Assembly (NCBI GenBank): GCA_958510825.1 | Contig: OY294049.1 | Coordinates: 29,072,620-29,136,619, forward strand | Reading direction: 5' to 3' | Source: Brachypterus glaber | Taxonomy: Eukaryota; Arthropoda; Insecta; Coleoptera; Kateretidae | Length of the DNA: 64,000 bases | In this document: piece by piece, positions 1 through 10,497 of the stretch | Position numbering within the stretch: the stretch's first letter is position 1 | Layout: each line of letters opens with the position of its first letter | The notes under the pieces: model-generated | Databases searched by the model: none | The model's input: the letters and a program-made list of their open reading frames with translations, nothing else | What the model was told of the DNA's origin: nothing | Position numbers and translations under genes: made by a program

Positions 1-2473
1 CAATCTCTAATTCCAAATTTCAGTTTAAAACATAGGATCTGCTATTATGCAGGTCTGGGATGTCCCATTCCTATGTTTTTCTTTTATCCTCTGACCTATG
101 TAGGTTGTATTTTGGTTGATGCTCTATTTCTTATGGTTTTAGGTTGGATTTTTTCAGAAAGTTGAAGATGGTGATAATATTTTCTCTCTTTGGTTCATAA
201 AGTATTTCGTGTAGACTTATGGGTTGATTTTGAATATTTCTACTCAGGATTTCCTGAAATTCATTAATTTTTTCTTCATTAAAGTCGCAGTTGAAGAAAA
301 TGTGAAAGATATCTCCTCTTTGTCCACAAATGCAGTTGGGATTGTCATTTATTCCAATTCTATGTAGATGACTTGGGATGCTGCAGTGACCAATTCTTAA
401 TCTTGTGATTGTTGTTTGAATTCCTCTTGATAGTTTCATACGGTTGAACCAAGGTTTCTTTAAGGGGTCTGGTACTGACTCATAGTATCTTCTGCCCTTG
501 TCTGATGAAATATTTGTGTAGTTCGTTTTCCATTGTTCCCATACTTTGTTTCTCATGTGAGATGCTAGGTCCAGAAAAGATGTTCGAGGAGAATTTTCTT
601 TGTTCAGTCTTCTTCCATTGTTGGCAAGAGTGTCTGCTTTATTGTTACCTTGAATGTTGGTATGACTGGGTATCCAAATAAGATTTGTATCTTTACCCTC
701 TTGTTTTAATTCAGACAGTATTTTTTTACATTCCATTGTGTTTGCATCTAGTTTGATTGAAAAATTACTCGAACATATTTTTTGGAGGGCACTTTGAGAA
801 TCTACGAAAATTGCTGTTTTCTTCAAATTTAATTCCTTGATTTTTTTGAGGGTGGTCAAAATTGCGTACACTTCCGCTGAGCATATAGAATATGTGTCTT
901 GTAAACCTCCTGAGAATTGATAGTTTTTGTTCTCCCATAATATTCCTATGCCTGTGTTTCCTGTGGTATCCTTAGAGCCATCTGTGTAGAAGTAGTCGAA
1001 ATTGGGGAAATTTTCTTCTTTCCATATTAAAAATTCAAGTTTGTTGTCTCTATTTTTCTTTAAATTTGTTTTTTTAAATTTAAAATTTTTTATTTGAATT
1101 TCCAAGTCAACTGTGTAGCAGGGGTACTTTTCGTGTGTTTCCATTTTTTCCCATAAATCTGTATTTAAGTCGAATGCTTCTACCAGGGGTAATGTGTCAT
1201 TTATTTTCCAATAGGGTTTTGTGTTAAAACTTTCATATAGGTTTAAAATCTGTTTTTTGACTGGGTGGTTTGAGATTGAAATTATTTTGGAAGTATATCT
1301 AGAGGCCAACAGGATTCTTCTGTTTTCCATGTCCATTTCTCCACTTTCAGAAAGTAATAGGTGTAGGGGTGATGATTTCATAGCTCCCAAGACAATTCTT
1401 AGTGATTTCATTTGGACTGTTTCAATTTTCTTTTTGTTAAGTTTGGTAATTTTTCCCAGTAATATTGATGAATAGTCAAGTTGTGATCGAATGAATGCTT
1501 TATAGAAAATTAATAGAATATTCGAGTTTGTTCCCCACCATGTCCTGCTGATAGATCTTATCATATTTATTCTTCTTTCAGCTTTGAAGCATATATTTTC
1601 AATATGTGGAGTGAATTTCCATTTATGGTCGAAAATTACACCGAGGTATTTTACCTCCATACTCCAGTTTAGATTTATATTGTTTATTTTAATTCTGCAT
1701 GGGTGATTATAATTTTTTCTTCTATTGAAATATATTGCTTGACATTTTGGTATTGAAATATTAAGTCCATTTTCTTCTAGCCATTCCTGGATTCTTTCCA
1801 AAGTTCTGTTTAGCTTGTTCATTATGTTATCCAGATTTTTCCCCGTTGATATGATTCCAATATCGTCTGCAAATTGTTCTATTTCTGAATCTTCGTCTCC
1901 TAGCTCTTTTAATTCGTCACAATAAATATTGAATAGGTCTGTGCTTAATGGAGAGCCCTGTTGAAGGCCTTTATTGGTTTCTTCTGGACCAAGTAGGTAT
2001 TTGGTGCTGGGGTCTCTAAGTAGAATTTTTCTTCCTTTGAGTATTTTTTTGATGAGAATAATAATATCTTTTGGAATTTTGATTTTGTCGAGTTTTTCGC
2101 ACATCTTGGGAATTAAAATGTTGTCGTATGCTGAGTTTATGTCTAGTAGAATGAGAACTGTTGTATAATCTTCCGCTAAAGCACAACTGATCCTAGTGTA
2201 AATATATACCAAATTGTCTGTAACACTTCTTCCTTTTCTAAATCCTGATTGTAGTTGGCTTAGGATTTGTTTGTTTTCAATATACCAGTTGATTCTGTTC
2301 TTGATAATGCCTTCGAGGATTTTTAATATACATGATGAAAGAGTTATTGGTCTCCAGCTTTTAATGTCGTTGATATTCTTTTTAGGTTTCGGAATGGGAA
2401 TTACAAGTGAAAATTTTATTTCATGTTGTGCCTTATTCAGACAAAGATAATCTGTATTATGTGCTATAATAAT
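1..2473 (-). mobile_element. 5'-truncated I-like non-LTR retrotransposon
   Basis: Minus-strand element that enters from the left edge. Positions 1-130 look like its 3' untranslated end, and its open frame runs from 2473 down to 131. The upstream endonuclease region and ORF1 are missing, which is the usual 5' truncation left by target-primed reverse transcription. The frame closes at a TAG (2474-2476). About 50 unassigned bases separate it from the Gypsy-A integrase fragment that starts near 2525. Its 3' terminus and any target-site duplication lie outside the window. Confidence 0.75.
131..2473 (-). pseudogene. Reverse transcriptase-RNase H polyprotein fragment (I-like)
   Basis: Open frame of about 780 codons without its natural N-terminus. 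From the N-terminal side it shows the RT block SWRPITLSS, the FRKGRS block, the motif A region LLDINSAYD and the catalytic FADD. An RNase H domain follows with TDGS, AEVYAI, VDSQSAL and NNKADTLA, giving the expected acidic residues. A C-terminal Cys/His motif (CICGQRGDIFHIFFNC) ends it. RT plus RNase H without an LTR-type integrase fits the I/R1-like groups; Jockey elements normally lack RNase H. The first ATG/GTG/TTG codon is a TTG at 2212, but the RT homology runs upstream of it in the same frame to 2473, so no real start is present. No internal stop was seen, so it decayed little after truncation. Confidence 0.8.
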
Positions 2474-2524
2474 CTAAAGGTATTTATACGATAATAAAAA
2501 TTAAGAAAAATAAAGTAGAAATTT

Positions 2525-2777
2525 TCAATTGCTACACTGTTCCATTGGCTCTGTTACTGTTGGGGGTGTGGTGATGACGTCCCTCCTTGTTTTTGGTGTG
2601 TTTGCCTGGCATGGTATACAACACTTGACTTTGTGTTCCACCTTTTCATCGATACCTGGAAACCATGCTTTCGACCTGATCAGCTGTTTTGTTCTGACTA
2701 TTCCAGGGTGTGACTTGTGAGCCAGATCAATTACTTTCTGTTGAAGGTTCTCAGGAATAACTATCCTGTTTCTTCTT
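2525..2777 (-). pseudogene. Gypsy-A integrase N-terminal zinc-binding fragment
   Basis: Encodes the HHCC domain of a Gypsy integrase: AHKSHPGIVRTKQLIR supplies the His pair and CCIPCQAN the Cys pair. The upstream part of the same protein is found 6.6 kb away at 9434-9724, on the other side of Gypsy-B. The frame ends shortly after PTVTEPMEQ, the linker that normally precedes the integrase catalytic core, so the DDE domain is absent. Codons between 2778 and 2803 that appear to extend this frame belong to the Gypsy-B LTR. Confidence 0.8.
2773..2777. other. Target-site duplication TTCTT (left) of Gypsy-B
   Basis: TTCTT directly precedes the 5' LTR. The same five bases follow the last base of the split 3' LTR at 9434-9438. 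Removing Gypsy-B and one TTCTT joins the two Gypsy-A fragments at this point. Confidence 0.85.
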
Positions 2778-2982
2778 TGTGATATAGGCTTAATATGACG
2801 CATGCGCAGTACAATACCGTCGCAGTTTGCGTGGCTACGGAGGCTACACGGCAGTCCGGGTAGCCATGTTCCTTCTAGTGGACCTTAAATATAAATAATG
2901 ATATTTCGATGTTTGTGAGACTTAAGACTGATAATAAATTATATATAAATACTAACCACTCGTAAATCTCGCATATATTACA
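2778..2982 (+). repeat. Gypsy-B 5' LTR (205 bp)
   Basis: Direct repeat of 7916-8117 plus 9431-9433. It has TG...CA ends, TGTGATATAGG at the start and ATATTACA at the end. The only differences seen are AA versus TT near the 3' end (CGTAAATC against CGTTTATC). Confidence 0.9.
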
Positions 2983-2985
2983 TCG

Positions 2986-2993
2986 TGGCGACG
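2986..2993 (+). promoter_or_regulatory. Probable primer-binding site of Gypsy-B
   Basis: TGGCGACG lies three bases after the LTR terminal CA. TGG at this spot matches the CCA end of a tRNA primer; the tRNA itself was not identified. Confidence 0.5.
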
Positions 2994-3065
2994 AATAAAA
3001 TTTGGTTTTAATAAAGTAAAGTAAAGTAAAATAAAAGTGAAAACGACGCGATAACAGCGAAGAAA

Positions 3066-4041
3066 ATGGCGGCTTTAAATGTGCGACTCGATTCTTTCAA
3101 CGCAGATAGGGACGATTGGATAATCTATAGTGAGCGTCTAACACATTTGTTTAAGGCAAACGATGTTAAAGAAGACCTTCAAGTTTCAACTTTATTGAGC
3201 GTAATAGGTACCACAACTTACAAATTGTGTAGGGACCTGTGTTTTCCTGCAAAACCTGCAGAGAAGAGTTTCGCCGAATTGAATGCTTTATTATTGGGAC
3301 ATTTCGCAAAAAAACCAATGATATGGAATGAAAGAAAAAAATTCATGGAGTTAAGCCAAGAAGAGGGTGAGTCGATAGCCGATTATTACGCCAAACTATG
3401 CAACGTTGCCAGCAATTGCAAGTTTGAAGGATCTTTAAAAATGATTCTAAAGATCAAATTCATAACAGGAATTAGAAAAGGGCAAATATTTGACAGAATC
3501 GCGGAAGTCCTCTTCTTCCACAACTTTGGAGAAAATTATCGATATAGCTAAAAACAAAGAAGAAAGGAACATGGAAGCAGTACATTTTGTAGGTAACAAG
3601 AGTTCTACAAAAACCAATAGGAGACCTGGAAATCAAATTTTGCGCCGATACCAACGTCCGGTGCATGCTGGCCAATCGTCAAAAACCACAACCAATCAGA
3701 GGAATGACAACCGACAAAAGATGGCTACGCAGACAACATCAAGAGTGAAAACTTGCCATGTTTGCGGAAATGTACATTTAGGAAAATGTAAATATGCAAA
3801 TTATATTTGTGAAACGTGTAAGAAAAAGGGTCATCTTAAAAAGGTATGCCATAAAAATCGTTTTAATTACGTGGAAGATGTTTATAATGAACAAAATGAT
3901 TCGGTTGTTGATATTTGGACGATTGACAAAGACAATTTTAATTGTAATGTTAATAATTTTAAATGTTTTGATAGTAATATGTCTGTAAATAATGTAAAAG
4001 TTGACAAAGTTTTGAATAGAGATGTTTTTAGTGTTGATTGA
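3066..4041 (+). pseudogene. Gypsy-B Gag, frameshifted
   Basis: Starts at ATG 3066 (MAALNVRLDSF), a capsid-like start with the NADRDDWIIYSERLTHLF pattern of Gypsy Gag. The first frame runs to 3551. The second half is in the +1-shifted frame, visible from 3490 to 4041, so an indel lies near 3490-3540. The second half holds nucleocapsid zinc knuckles: an atypical CHVCGNVHLGKC and a canonical CETCKKKGHLKKVC. It overlaps the protease frame by 20 bases at 4022-4041. A capsid-coated RNA intermediate is the family role; this copy cannot make an intact Gag. Confidence 0.8.
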
Positions 4042-5653
4042 TGACAAGGTATTTACTTTTCAAGCCGATACAGGGGCTTCGATAAGCGCTATTACCGAAG
4101 AAATGTACGAAAAACATTTTAAAAATTATAAAATATTAAAGGACAACATTACATTAAAAAGCTATAATAATGCGAAATTTAAACCTATTGGATGCATTTT
4201 TGTATATGTAAAATTTGCAAATAAAACTAAAATATCTAAATTCTATATTGTAGGTGAGGCTGGAACATGTATTTTGGGGAGGAACTGGTTGGATGATTTT
4301 GGTTTTGATCTGGAGATGGTAAACCAGGTGTCTTCAGAAAATGATGTAACACAACTTTTCGAGGAGTATAAAGAAGTTTTCTCAGAAAAATTAGGTAAAT
4401 TCAAGTCAGCTAAAATCAAGATCCATGTAAAGAAAGATGCAGTACCAGTTTTCTTAAAGGCCAGAAACGTTCCACTAGCTTTTAGACAAAAGTTAGACCA
4501 AGAATTGGATAAATTGGAAAAGGACGGAGTTATAACACCTGTAGAAACAAGTTTATGGGCTTCTCCAGTCGTGATTATCACTAAGGAAAGTGGTGACTTA
4601 AGAATATGCACGGATTATAAATCTACAGTAAACAAAAACTTATAAAATATGCAGTATGCCCTACCAAGATCGGAGGAGATATTTGCCAAGGTAAGGGGGG
4701 GAAAACGGTTCTCTAAGTTAGATATGTCAAGGGCGTATTTACAATTTGAAGTGGATGACGAATCCAGTAAAATTTTGTGTATTTCCACTCACAGGGGGCT
4801 ATATGCTATGCGGAGACTCCCATTTGGGATTAAGACGGCAAGTTTTGTTTTTCAAAAACATATCGAGGAATTATTGCTAGGTATAGAGGGGGTTATAAAT
4901 TTTCTTGATGATATTATAGTTACTGGTAAAAATGAAGAAGAACATATGAAAAATTTAAAGTTAGTTTTAGATAGACTACGAAATGCAGGTTTAACATTAA
5001 ATAAAGACAAATGTCAATTTTTTAAGAAATCAATAGACTATTTGGGTTATAAAATTTGTGAACTGGGAATAAGTAAATCGCCTAAAAAAGTGGAAGCAAT
5101 AGTAAAAGCTCAAAGCCCAACTTCATTATTTGAAGTTAGATCATTTCTAGGGATGGTTAATTTTTATAATAAATTTATTCCAAATTCCATAAAACTGTTA
5201 CGCCCAATTTATGATTTGTTAAAAAAAACGAACGAATTTAAATGGACAGGGGAGTGTGAATCTGCTTTTCAAGAAGTACATTTTGACCCCAACCTACCTA
5301 TTATCCTTACAACGGACGGAAGTATTAAGGGGATATCAGGGGTTTTGTCGCATAAAATGCCCGACGGTTCAGAACGTCCAATAGCATACATATCTAGATC
5401 CTTATCCGTTAATGAAGCTAGGTACCCTAGTGTACACCTAGAAGGTTTGGCAATTTATTATTCTATAGTAAAGTTATATCAATATTTGGTCGGGGTAAAA
5501 TTCAAAATTAGGACCGATGCAAAAACATTAGTAGGACTTTTTAAACACGATAAAAAGTTACCAGTTACATATGCTAACAGATTACAGCGTTGGGCTGCTT
5601 TTCTGTCAAACTTTGACTATGAAATTGAGCATGTAAGTGGAAAAACAATGTAG
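4022..5653 (+). pseudogene. Gypsy-B protease-RT-RNase H, broken by a stop
   Basis: The protease carries the aspartic motif ADTGAS (about residue 15) and the conserved ILGRNWL. RT begins with the WASPVVIITKESGDLRICTDY block and is stopped by TAA at 4643-4645; the same frame resumes at once and continues to 5653. The second part contains FSKLDMSRAYLQ, RLPFGIKTASFVFQ and the catalytic FLDD, then the YLGYKI and FLGMVNFYNKFIP connection and RNase H (TTDGSIKGISG). The frame ends at a shift near 5650, just before the usual conserved ADFLSR segment, which lies in another frame. One nonsense change and one frameshift are therefore seen in pol. Confidence 0.85.
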
Positions 5654-5661
5654 CGGATTTT

Positions 5662-7228
5662 TTGTCAAGGGCTCCAATGAAAGTAGAAAATATTCAGGAA
5701 GATCAGGGCGAATATTTAAATTACGTAGATGAAATGGAAGACTGGCCAATTGATAATAAAATGATCAAAGAAGAAATGAAAAAAGACCCTGAAATGCAAG
5801 AAATATTAGGATATGTAAAAACAGGTATATGGCCAAAGAAACTTAAAGAAAACTTAAAAATTTATAAAAGTAGAGAAAATGAACTTACCGTAGAACGGGG
5901 TATTCTCATGTATGGCTTTAGGATCGTCATTCCCAGGAAATTTAGGAAGAAATTACTAGGTGAATTACATGGCGACCATCATTTTGGAATAACAAGAACA
6001 AAATCCATTGCAAGAAGTTATATGTACTGGCCAAAAATAGACAGCATAGATAGAATCAGAATGCTGGTCAAGAGTTCATCTAGATTACTGTGGGCCAATC
6101 AAAAACAAGATGTTTTTAATAGCTACAGACGCATACTCTAAATGGGTAGAGGTGTTCCTGGTAAATAACATGACATCACTGGTGACGGAGGAAAAGTTGA
6201 AAGAACTGTTTTCAAGATGGGGCTTATGCCGTACGATCGTATCAGACCACGGTACCCAATTCGTAGCCCAAAACGTTCAGAAGTTACTAAAAAGAAATGG
6301 GATACGTCACATCACGTCACCGGTCGCGTCACCAGCTAGTAACGGGGCAGCGGAAAACTCCGTAAAAACTTTTAAAAGAAATTTAAAAGCTCGATTAGAA
6401 GACCCTAGGAACGAAGGAAAAACAATACATATGTTGGTAGCGGAATTTCTATTTTCATACAGAACAACTATTCATTGTACAACGAAGGAAACTCCGGCTA
6501 AGTTAATGCTAAACCGTCAAATAAGAACAAGACTAGACATACTAAAGGAAAAACCGTGGATAAAAGAGGAAAATAAGAAAAGTCCAGAAAATAACCAAAA
6601 TATGGCCCAGGAAACGCAAGTAGATATACAAGAAAAAGCCCAGGAAACACAAGGAAAATATTATAAAGGTAGAAAAAGAAAAGAATTACAAATAGGTGAA
6701 AAAGTAATGGTCACAGATTACAGGAAAAGAAACAGATTGACTTGGACACCAGCGACCGTAGAATCCAAACTGGGAAAAGTTGTGTATCTATGTAAAACAT
6801 GGGAAGGAAACATTTATAAACGTCACATTAACCAAATACAAAGAAGAGGAGTTTTTGAAGAAGAAAAACCTAGGGAAATTCACATAAAAAGAAGGGAAAA
6901 TATCACGACTCCATTCCAGGAAAATGTAAGAGACAATGAAAATGGGAGAGACAATGAAAATGTGAGAGACACGGAAAATGTAAGAGACAATGAAAATGGG
7001 AGAGACATGGAAGATGGGAGAGACGAAGGAAACTTACCTGCTAGGAAGATTAAGGTAGGAGGGAGAGAGGCTGCACCAGTCATAGCCAGTTCGTGCCCAG
7101 AGAGTTCATCCAGTTCTAACCCCCGGAGTACATGTCCACCACCGACCTCAAGATCATCTAAAGGAAGGTTAATAAAAAAACCTAATAAGTTTAAAGACTT
7201 TGAGACTGATTTCATTTCTGACTTGTAA
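5662..7228 (+). pseudogene. Gypsy-B integrase, frameshifted with a lost zinc pair
   Basis: Two frames. 5662-6141 gives the segment after RNase H and the His half of the HHCC finger (ELHGDHHFGITRTKSI), but the expected CxxC is missing between DSIDRIRML and the frame end, so a deletion removed it. 6110-7228 gives the catalytic core with ATDAYSKWVEV, SDHGTQF and NGAAENSVK, supplying D, D and E, followed by a C-terminal domain (LQIGEKVMVTDYRKRNRLTW). The tail carries about six imperfect repeats of RDNENG/RDTENV type (about 6925-7030). Loss of the finger should abolish normal integration. Confidence 0.8.
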
Positions 7229-7915
7229 GACTTGAAAATTTCAGATTTTTAAATAAATGTTATTTTCAACATTGAAAACATCTTTAAAATAAAAAAGTTT
7301 TTCAACATTGAAAACTAGATCCAAAAACACAAAATGGCCGAAACCTATTTTGTATTTTTGTATCAAAATACTGTTCACAAACTTAGTTAAAAAGTCTATG
7401 TAATATTATATAAAAAAAGTAATATTTCTTTTATACACTCTTATATAAAAGAAATATAGCCTGAAATTAAATAAAGAGATAAAAACAAAAATTTTAAATT
7501 AAATAAACATTTATTTAATTGGAAAAATAATTTTTATAACATTTTATAAATTAAAATTTTTATATTTTACACATTTGATCCTGATATTTGAAGGCAAAGG
7601 CTTAAAATAAAAGTATTACAAAATATTTTGAAATGAATTAAAATTACAAAAAAAAAAAGCCAACAAATATTAGAAAACAAATTTCCTAAATTAAGTACAA
7701 TACTTAAAAATATAAGTATAATAATACATAGAAAAATCTACAGTTCTACATATTCAATAAAATCTACAAAACTAGATTTATCTCTGTAAAGAAAAAAAAA
7801 TTAAAATAATATGATTTAATTTACATAAATTAAATATAAATAAGATGAACACAAAAAGAATAAATTACTAATTTTACAGAAATAAATGAAGGGGGTTTTA
7901 TTGATAGTGTAGGGG
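7229..7915 (+). other. Gypsy-B 3' non-coding region and polypurine tract
   Basis: Very A/T-rich, with no credible frame; short A-runs dominate. It ends GTGTAGGGG directly before the TGTGATATAGG start of the 3' LTR, the place and composition of a polypurine tract for plus-strand priming. Confidence 0.7.
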
Positions 7916-8117
7916 TGTGATATAGGCTTAATATGACGCATGCGCAGTACAATACCGTCGCAGTTTGCGTGGCTACGGAGGCTACACGGCAGTCCGGGTA
8001 GCCATGTTCCTTCTAGTGGACCTTAAATATAAATAATGATATTTCGATGTTTGTGAGACTTAAGACTGATAATAAATTATATATAAATACTAACCACTCG
8101 TTTATCTCGCATATATT
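7916..8117 (+). repeat. Gypsy-B 3' LTR, major part
   Basis: Matches 2778-2979. The last three LTR bases (ACA) are displaced to 9431-9433 by the CR1-like insertion. TATT at 8114-8117 recurs at 9427-9430 as the likely target duplication of that insertion. Confidence 0.9.
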
Positions 8118-9229
8118 CTTAGCGTAATTTCTAAGGTTCTGGAGAAAGCTGTAGCCAACCTAATCACATGTTTTTTAAACGAAAAAAATATTTTAGCCGA
8201 AAACCAATATGGTTTCAGAGAGGGTCGTTCGACAGAAACGGCAACATTAAATTTCTTTCAGTTGATACATGATAAAATAGATGAAAATGAATACGTAATA
8301 GTGTTGTTGTTTGACCTAACTCGGGCCTTCGACACTTTAAAATTTGATTTTATATTAAAAAAAATATTAAAATTGGGTATAAGTGAAAAAATATCTAAAT
8401 GGATTTATTCTTTCTTAAAAAAACGCAAATTTCGTGTTAAAACTAGTGATATCTTATCTGGCGAGTTTTTTATAAAGTGGGGTATTCCACAGGGGAGTAT
8501 CCTCGGTCCCCTAATTTTCTTATTGTTCATTAACGACCTTCCGGAGTATATTTTAGACGGAATTGTTTTTATGTTTGCAGATGACACCGGAATTGTAATC
8601 TCCAGTAAAAATTTTAAAGATTTAATTCTAAAAGTAAATAAAGTTTTAGAGCAATTCGATGAATGGTGTGCATAGATTCCATCTGCAAAAATCTGAACAA
8701 GCAATTTTTTGCACTAAAAACTTTAAAAAGTTGTCTATCTGAAGAAAGTCTCTTATCTGCCTATTATTCACTAGTATACTCTGCGATTAGCTACAACATA
8801 ATGGTGTATGGACTGGCTGTAGAAAGCGAACGTGTGTTTAAAAGCCAAAAAAGAATAATTCGCTTAATGTATAATCTAGAATATAGAGAAACCTGTGTAA
8901 ATATTTTTAAATCTAAAAGAATTCTAACTTTTACAGGAATATATCTTTTTAAACTACTTACGTATATATTTAAGAATAAATATCAATTTGCAAGAAATTT
9001 AGACAGCCATGATTATCCCACACGGGACAGGGATAATTTCCGTCTAAACTCGTTTACAAGAATAATGTACAAGAAATCACCTATATATGCGGGATGTCAT
9101 TACCTAAATATGCTACCTTCGGCATTAAAAAACGAAATTTCTTTTACAATATTTAGGAAAAAACTTAAAACATTCCTAGTTGATCAGTCTTTTTACTCAA
9201 TAAATGAGTTTACTGCCTACTGCACATAG
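8118..9229 (+). pseudogene. CR1-like reverse transcriptase fragment with internal deletion
   Basis: The frame is open from the insertion junction at 8118 to 8675, although the first ATG is at 8262. It shows LSVISKVLEK, NQYGFREGRSTETA, LFDLTRAFDTL, WGIPQGSILGPLIF and the catalytic MFADD. After DEWCA the frame stops and a second frame (8663-9229) gives the RT C-terminal domain, with ending motifs (YPTRDRDNFRLN, KSPIYAGCHYLNMLP) common to CR1-like elements. The stretch between motif C and the thumb is too short, so an internal deletion with frame change is inferred. Non-functional. Confidence 0.8.
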
Positions 9230-9398
9230 TACTTTTTTTCCCTTTTTAAATGTATGTATTTTTTACATGAATTTTTAATATGTTTTATATAGTATATAAG
9301 TTTTAATTTGTATTCATTTTTGTTTCTTTATCTTTAATATTTATAATCATGATTGTATTGACGTATCTATCCAACGTAAGTTGGCAAAGACAAATAAA

Positions 9399-9426
<28 letters not shown>
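8118..9426 (+). mobile_element. 5'-truncated CR1/Jockey-type retrotransposon with (TATC)n tail
   Basis: Inserted inside the 3' LTR of Gypsy-B, with TATT on both sides. The 5' end starts inside RT. The 3' end is a short T-rich untranslated region and a microsatellite tail of about six TATC units (about 9400-9426), typical of CR1/L2-like groups and unlike the poly(A) tail of the R1 elements in this window. Confidence 0.8.
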
Positions 9427-9429
<3 letters not shown>

Positions 9430-9438
9430 TACATTCTT
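9427..9438. other. TATT duplication, 3' LTR end and right TTCTT duplication
   Basis: TATT (9427-9430) duplicates 8114-8117. ACA (9431-9433) completes the Gypsy-B 3' LTR. TTCTT (9434-9438) duplicates 2773-2777. These twelve bases resolve two insertion events. Confidence 0.8.
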
Positions 9439-9724
9439 AGTATTATCTTATCCTTTACAGTTAATTCTTCTAGAATCTTGAGGTAGGGTTTTAGTTCAGT
9501 TTTCTCACTGTAGCTGTTTCTTTTGTTCTCCAGCACTTCACGAAGACGTAAAAGCACTGGGTCTTTGTCTGTTTCTTCCTTTATTTCTTCGATTGTTAGT
9601 GATTTTGGAACGCTTGTTTGTAGCACAAATTCTGCGTATTTCTCGACTTTGTTATTGTCTTCTTCTTCTTCTGTCCATTTTGCATACCGGTACAGGTAAT
9701 CAGATGGATTTGAACTACCCTTCA
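9434..9724 (-). pseudogene. Gypsy-A segment between RNase H and integrase
   Basis: Minus-strand frame with SSNPSDYLYRYAKW, the conserved motif after Gypsy RNase H, then an acidic linker (EEEEDNNKVEKYAEF) and a LTVKDKIILR block leading to the integrase finger at 2525-2777. It is cut on the left by Gypsy-B and on the right by the MITE. No internal stop was seen, so the breaks in Gypsy-A here are the insertions themselves. Confidence 0.8.
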
Positions 9725-10497
9725 GGGTATCTATTCTTGGACTCGAGAGAACGTGAACAATTTTCGTAGGAAGGGAACTGATCACATCATATCAAAGTTC
9801 CCCAAAGTTAAAAAATGCTATTCTTGAAGAGTAGGGAGCGTGATGGGATCTCTGCAGCCGGCTGCAGCGTTGCCAAGTATTTTAGTGGATTTTAACCAAT
9901 CAGATTATGCGCACGAGTTTGCGTGTACAAGCAGCTTGTGACAAGCTGTCATTAATTTACTTTTTTTGTAAACAAGTGCTGAGGTTTAAATATTTTTTTA
10001 ATTAATATATAGAAGTATAATATATTATTAGTAAGAAATTACTGAAAATAAAACCAGAAAAAGATCTGCGCCAACTAGCCGTCAGCAAAAAAAAATCCTT
10101 CTAAATTTTATTAATCTCCCAAAAGGGCAACAGCCCCCACAATTTCCAAATCATCCATCGTTATATTATTATTATCATAATATGTATAATAATTTATAAA
10201 TATAAAAAATCTTTTATTAATTACGATTAACTATTATAAAACAAAACGGTATTCAAATTAACAACACAAAACCAAAGCAAAAATAGGGTTATGTTCGAAT
10301 GCGCGCGACTAACTTATATGTCAAAATTTCCGTGACGACCGCTTCTCACGATCCCGAGTAGTAGAAGTAAAGTTCCTCAATTTTCGTGCGAAGTGAAGTT
10401 CAAGAATAAGTAGTTTTGCATTTCGAGAGAAATAATATGCAACCCACACTACCTTTCTCCCGGGAATGCGTTCTCTCGAGCCCGAGAATACATACCC
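9725..10497. mobile_element. ~770-bp MITE, copy 1 (inside Gypsy-A)
   Basis: Terminal inverted repeats of about 29 bp at 9725-9753 and 10469-10497 with three mismatches; the tips are GGGTATCTATTCTTGG and GGGTATGTATTCTCGG and both continue CTCGAGAGAACG. It interrupts the Gypsy-A RNase H end. A second copy lies in opposite orientation at 13679-14461. The interior is non-coding and includes a 16-bp perfect palindrome (CTGCAGCCGGCTGCAG, about 9852). Target duplication is short, about 2-4 bp, and not resolved. No transposase, so non-autonomous; superfamily unknown. Confidence 0.82.

Larger units (their letters stand above)
2778..9433 (+). mobile_element. Gypsy-B LTR retrotransposon with a nested CR1-like insertion
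   Basis: LTR element flanked by TTCTT duplications. The LTRs begin TGTGATATAGG and end ATATTACA; a primer-binding-type TGGCGACG starts at 2986 and a purine run (TGTAGGGG) precedes the 3' LTR. The order is gag, protease, RT, RNase H, integrase, with no envelope-like frame. The 3' LTR is split after 8117 by a non-LTR insertion, and only its last three bases (9431-9433) lie beyond. The LTRs differ by two adjacent-looking substitutions by eye, so the copy is young, yet gag and pol carry several breaks. Confidence 0.88.

Noticed and set aside
2785..2803. Apparent N-terminus of the integrase fragment (MRHIKPIS)
   Set aside because: These codons are in the Gypsy-B LTR. The integrase homology stops at the insertion point 2777.
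9400..9427. TATC microsatellite as an independent locus
   Set aside because: It is the 3' tail of the CR1-like insertion, bounded by the TATT duplication.
10449..10497. C-terminus MYSRARENAFPGER shared by the Gypsy-A and Gypsy-C frames
   Set aside because: It looks like a shared protein tail, but in both cases it is the translated end of the inserted MITE.
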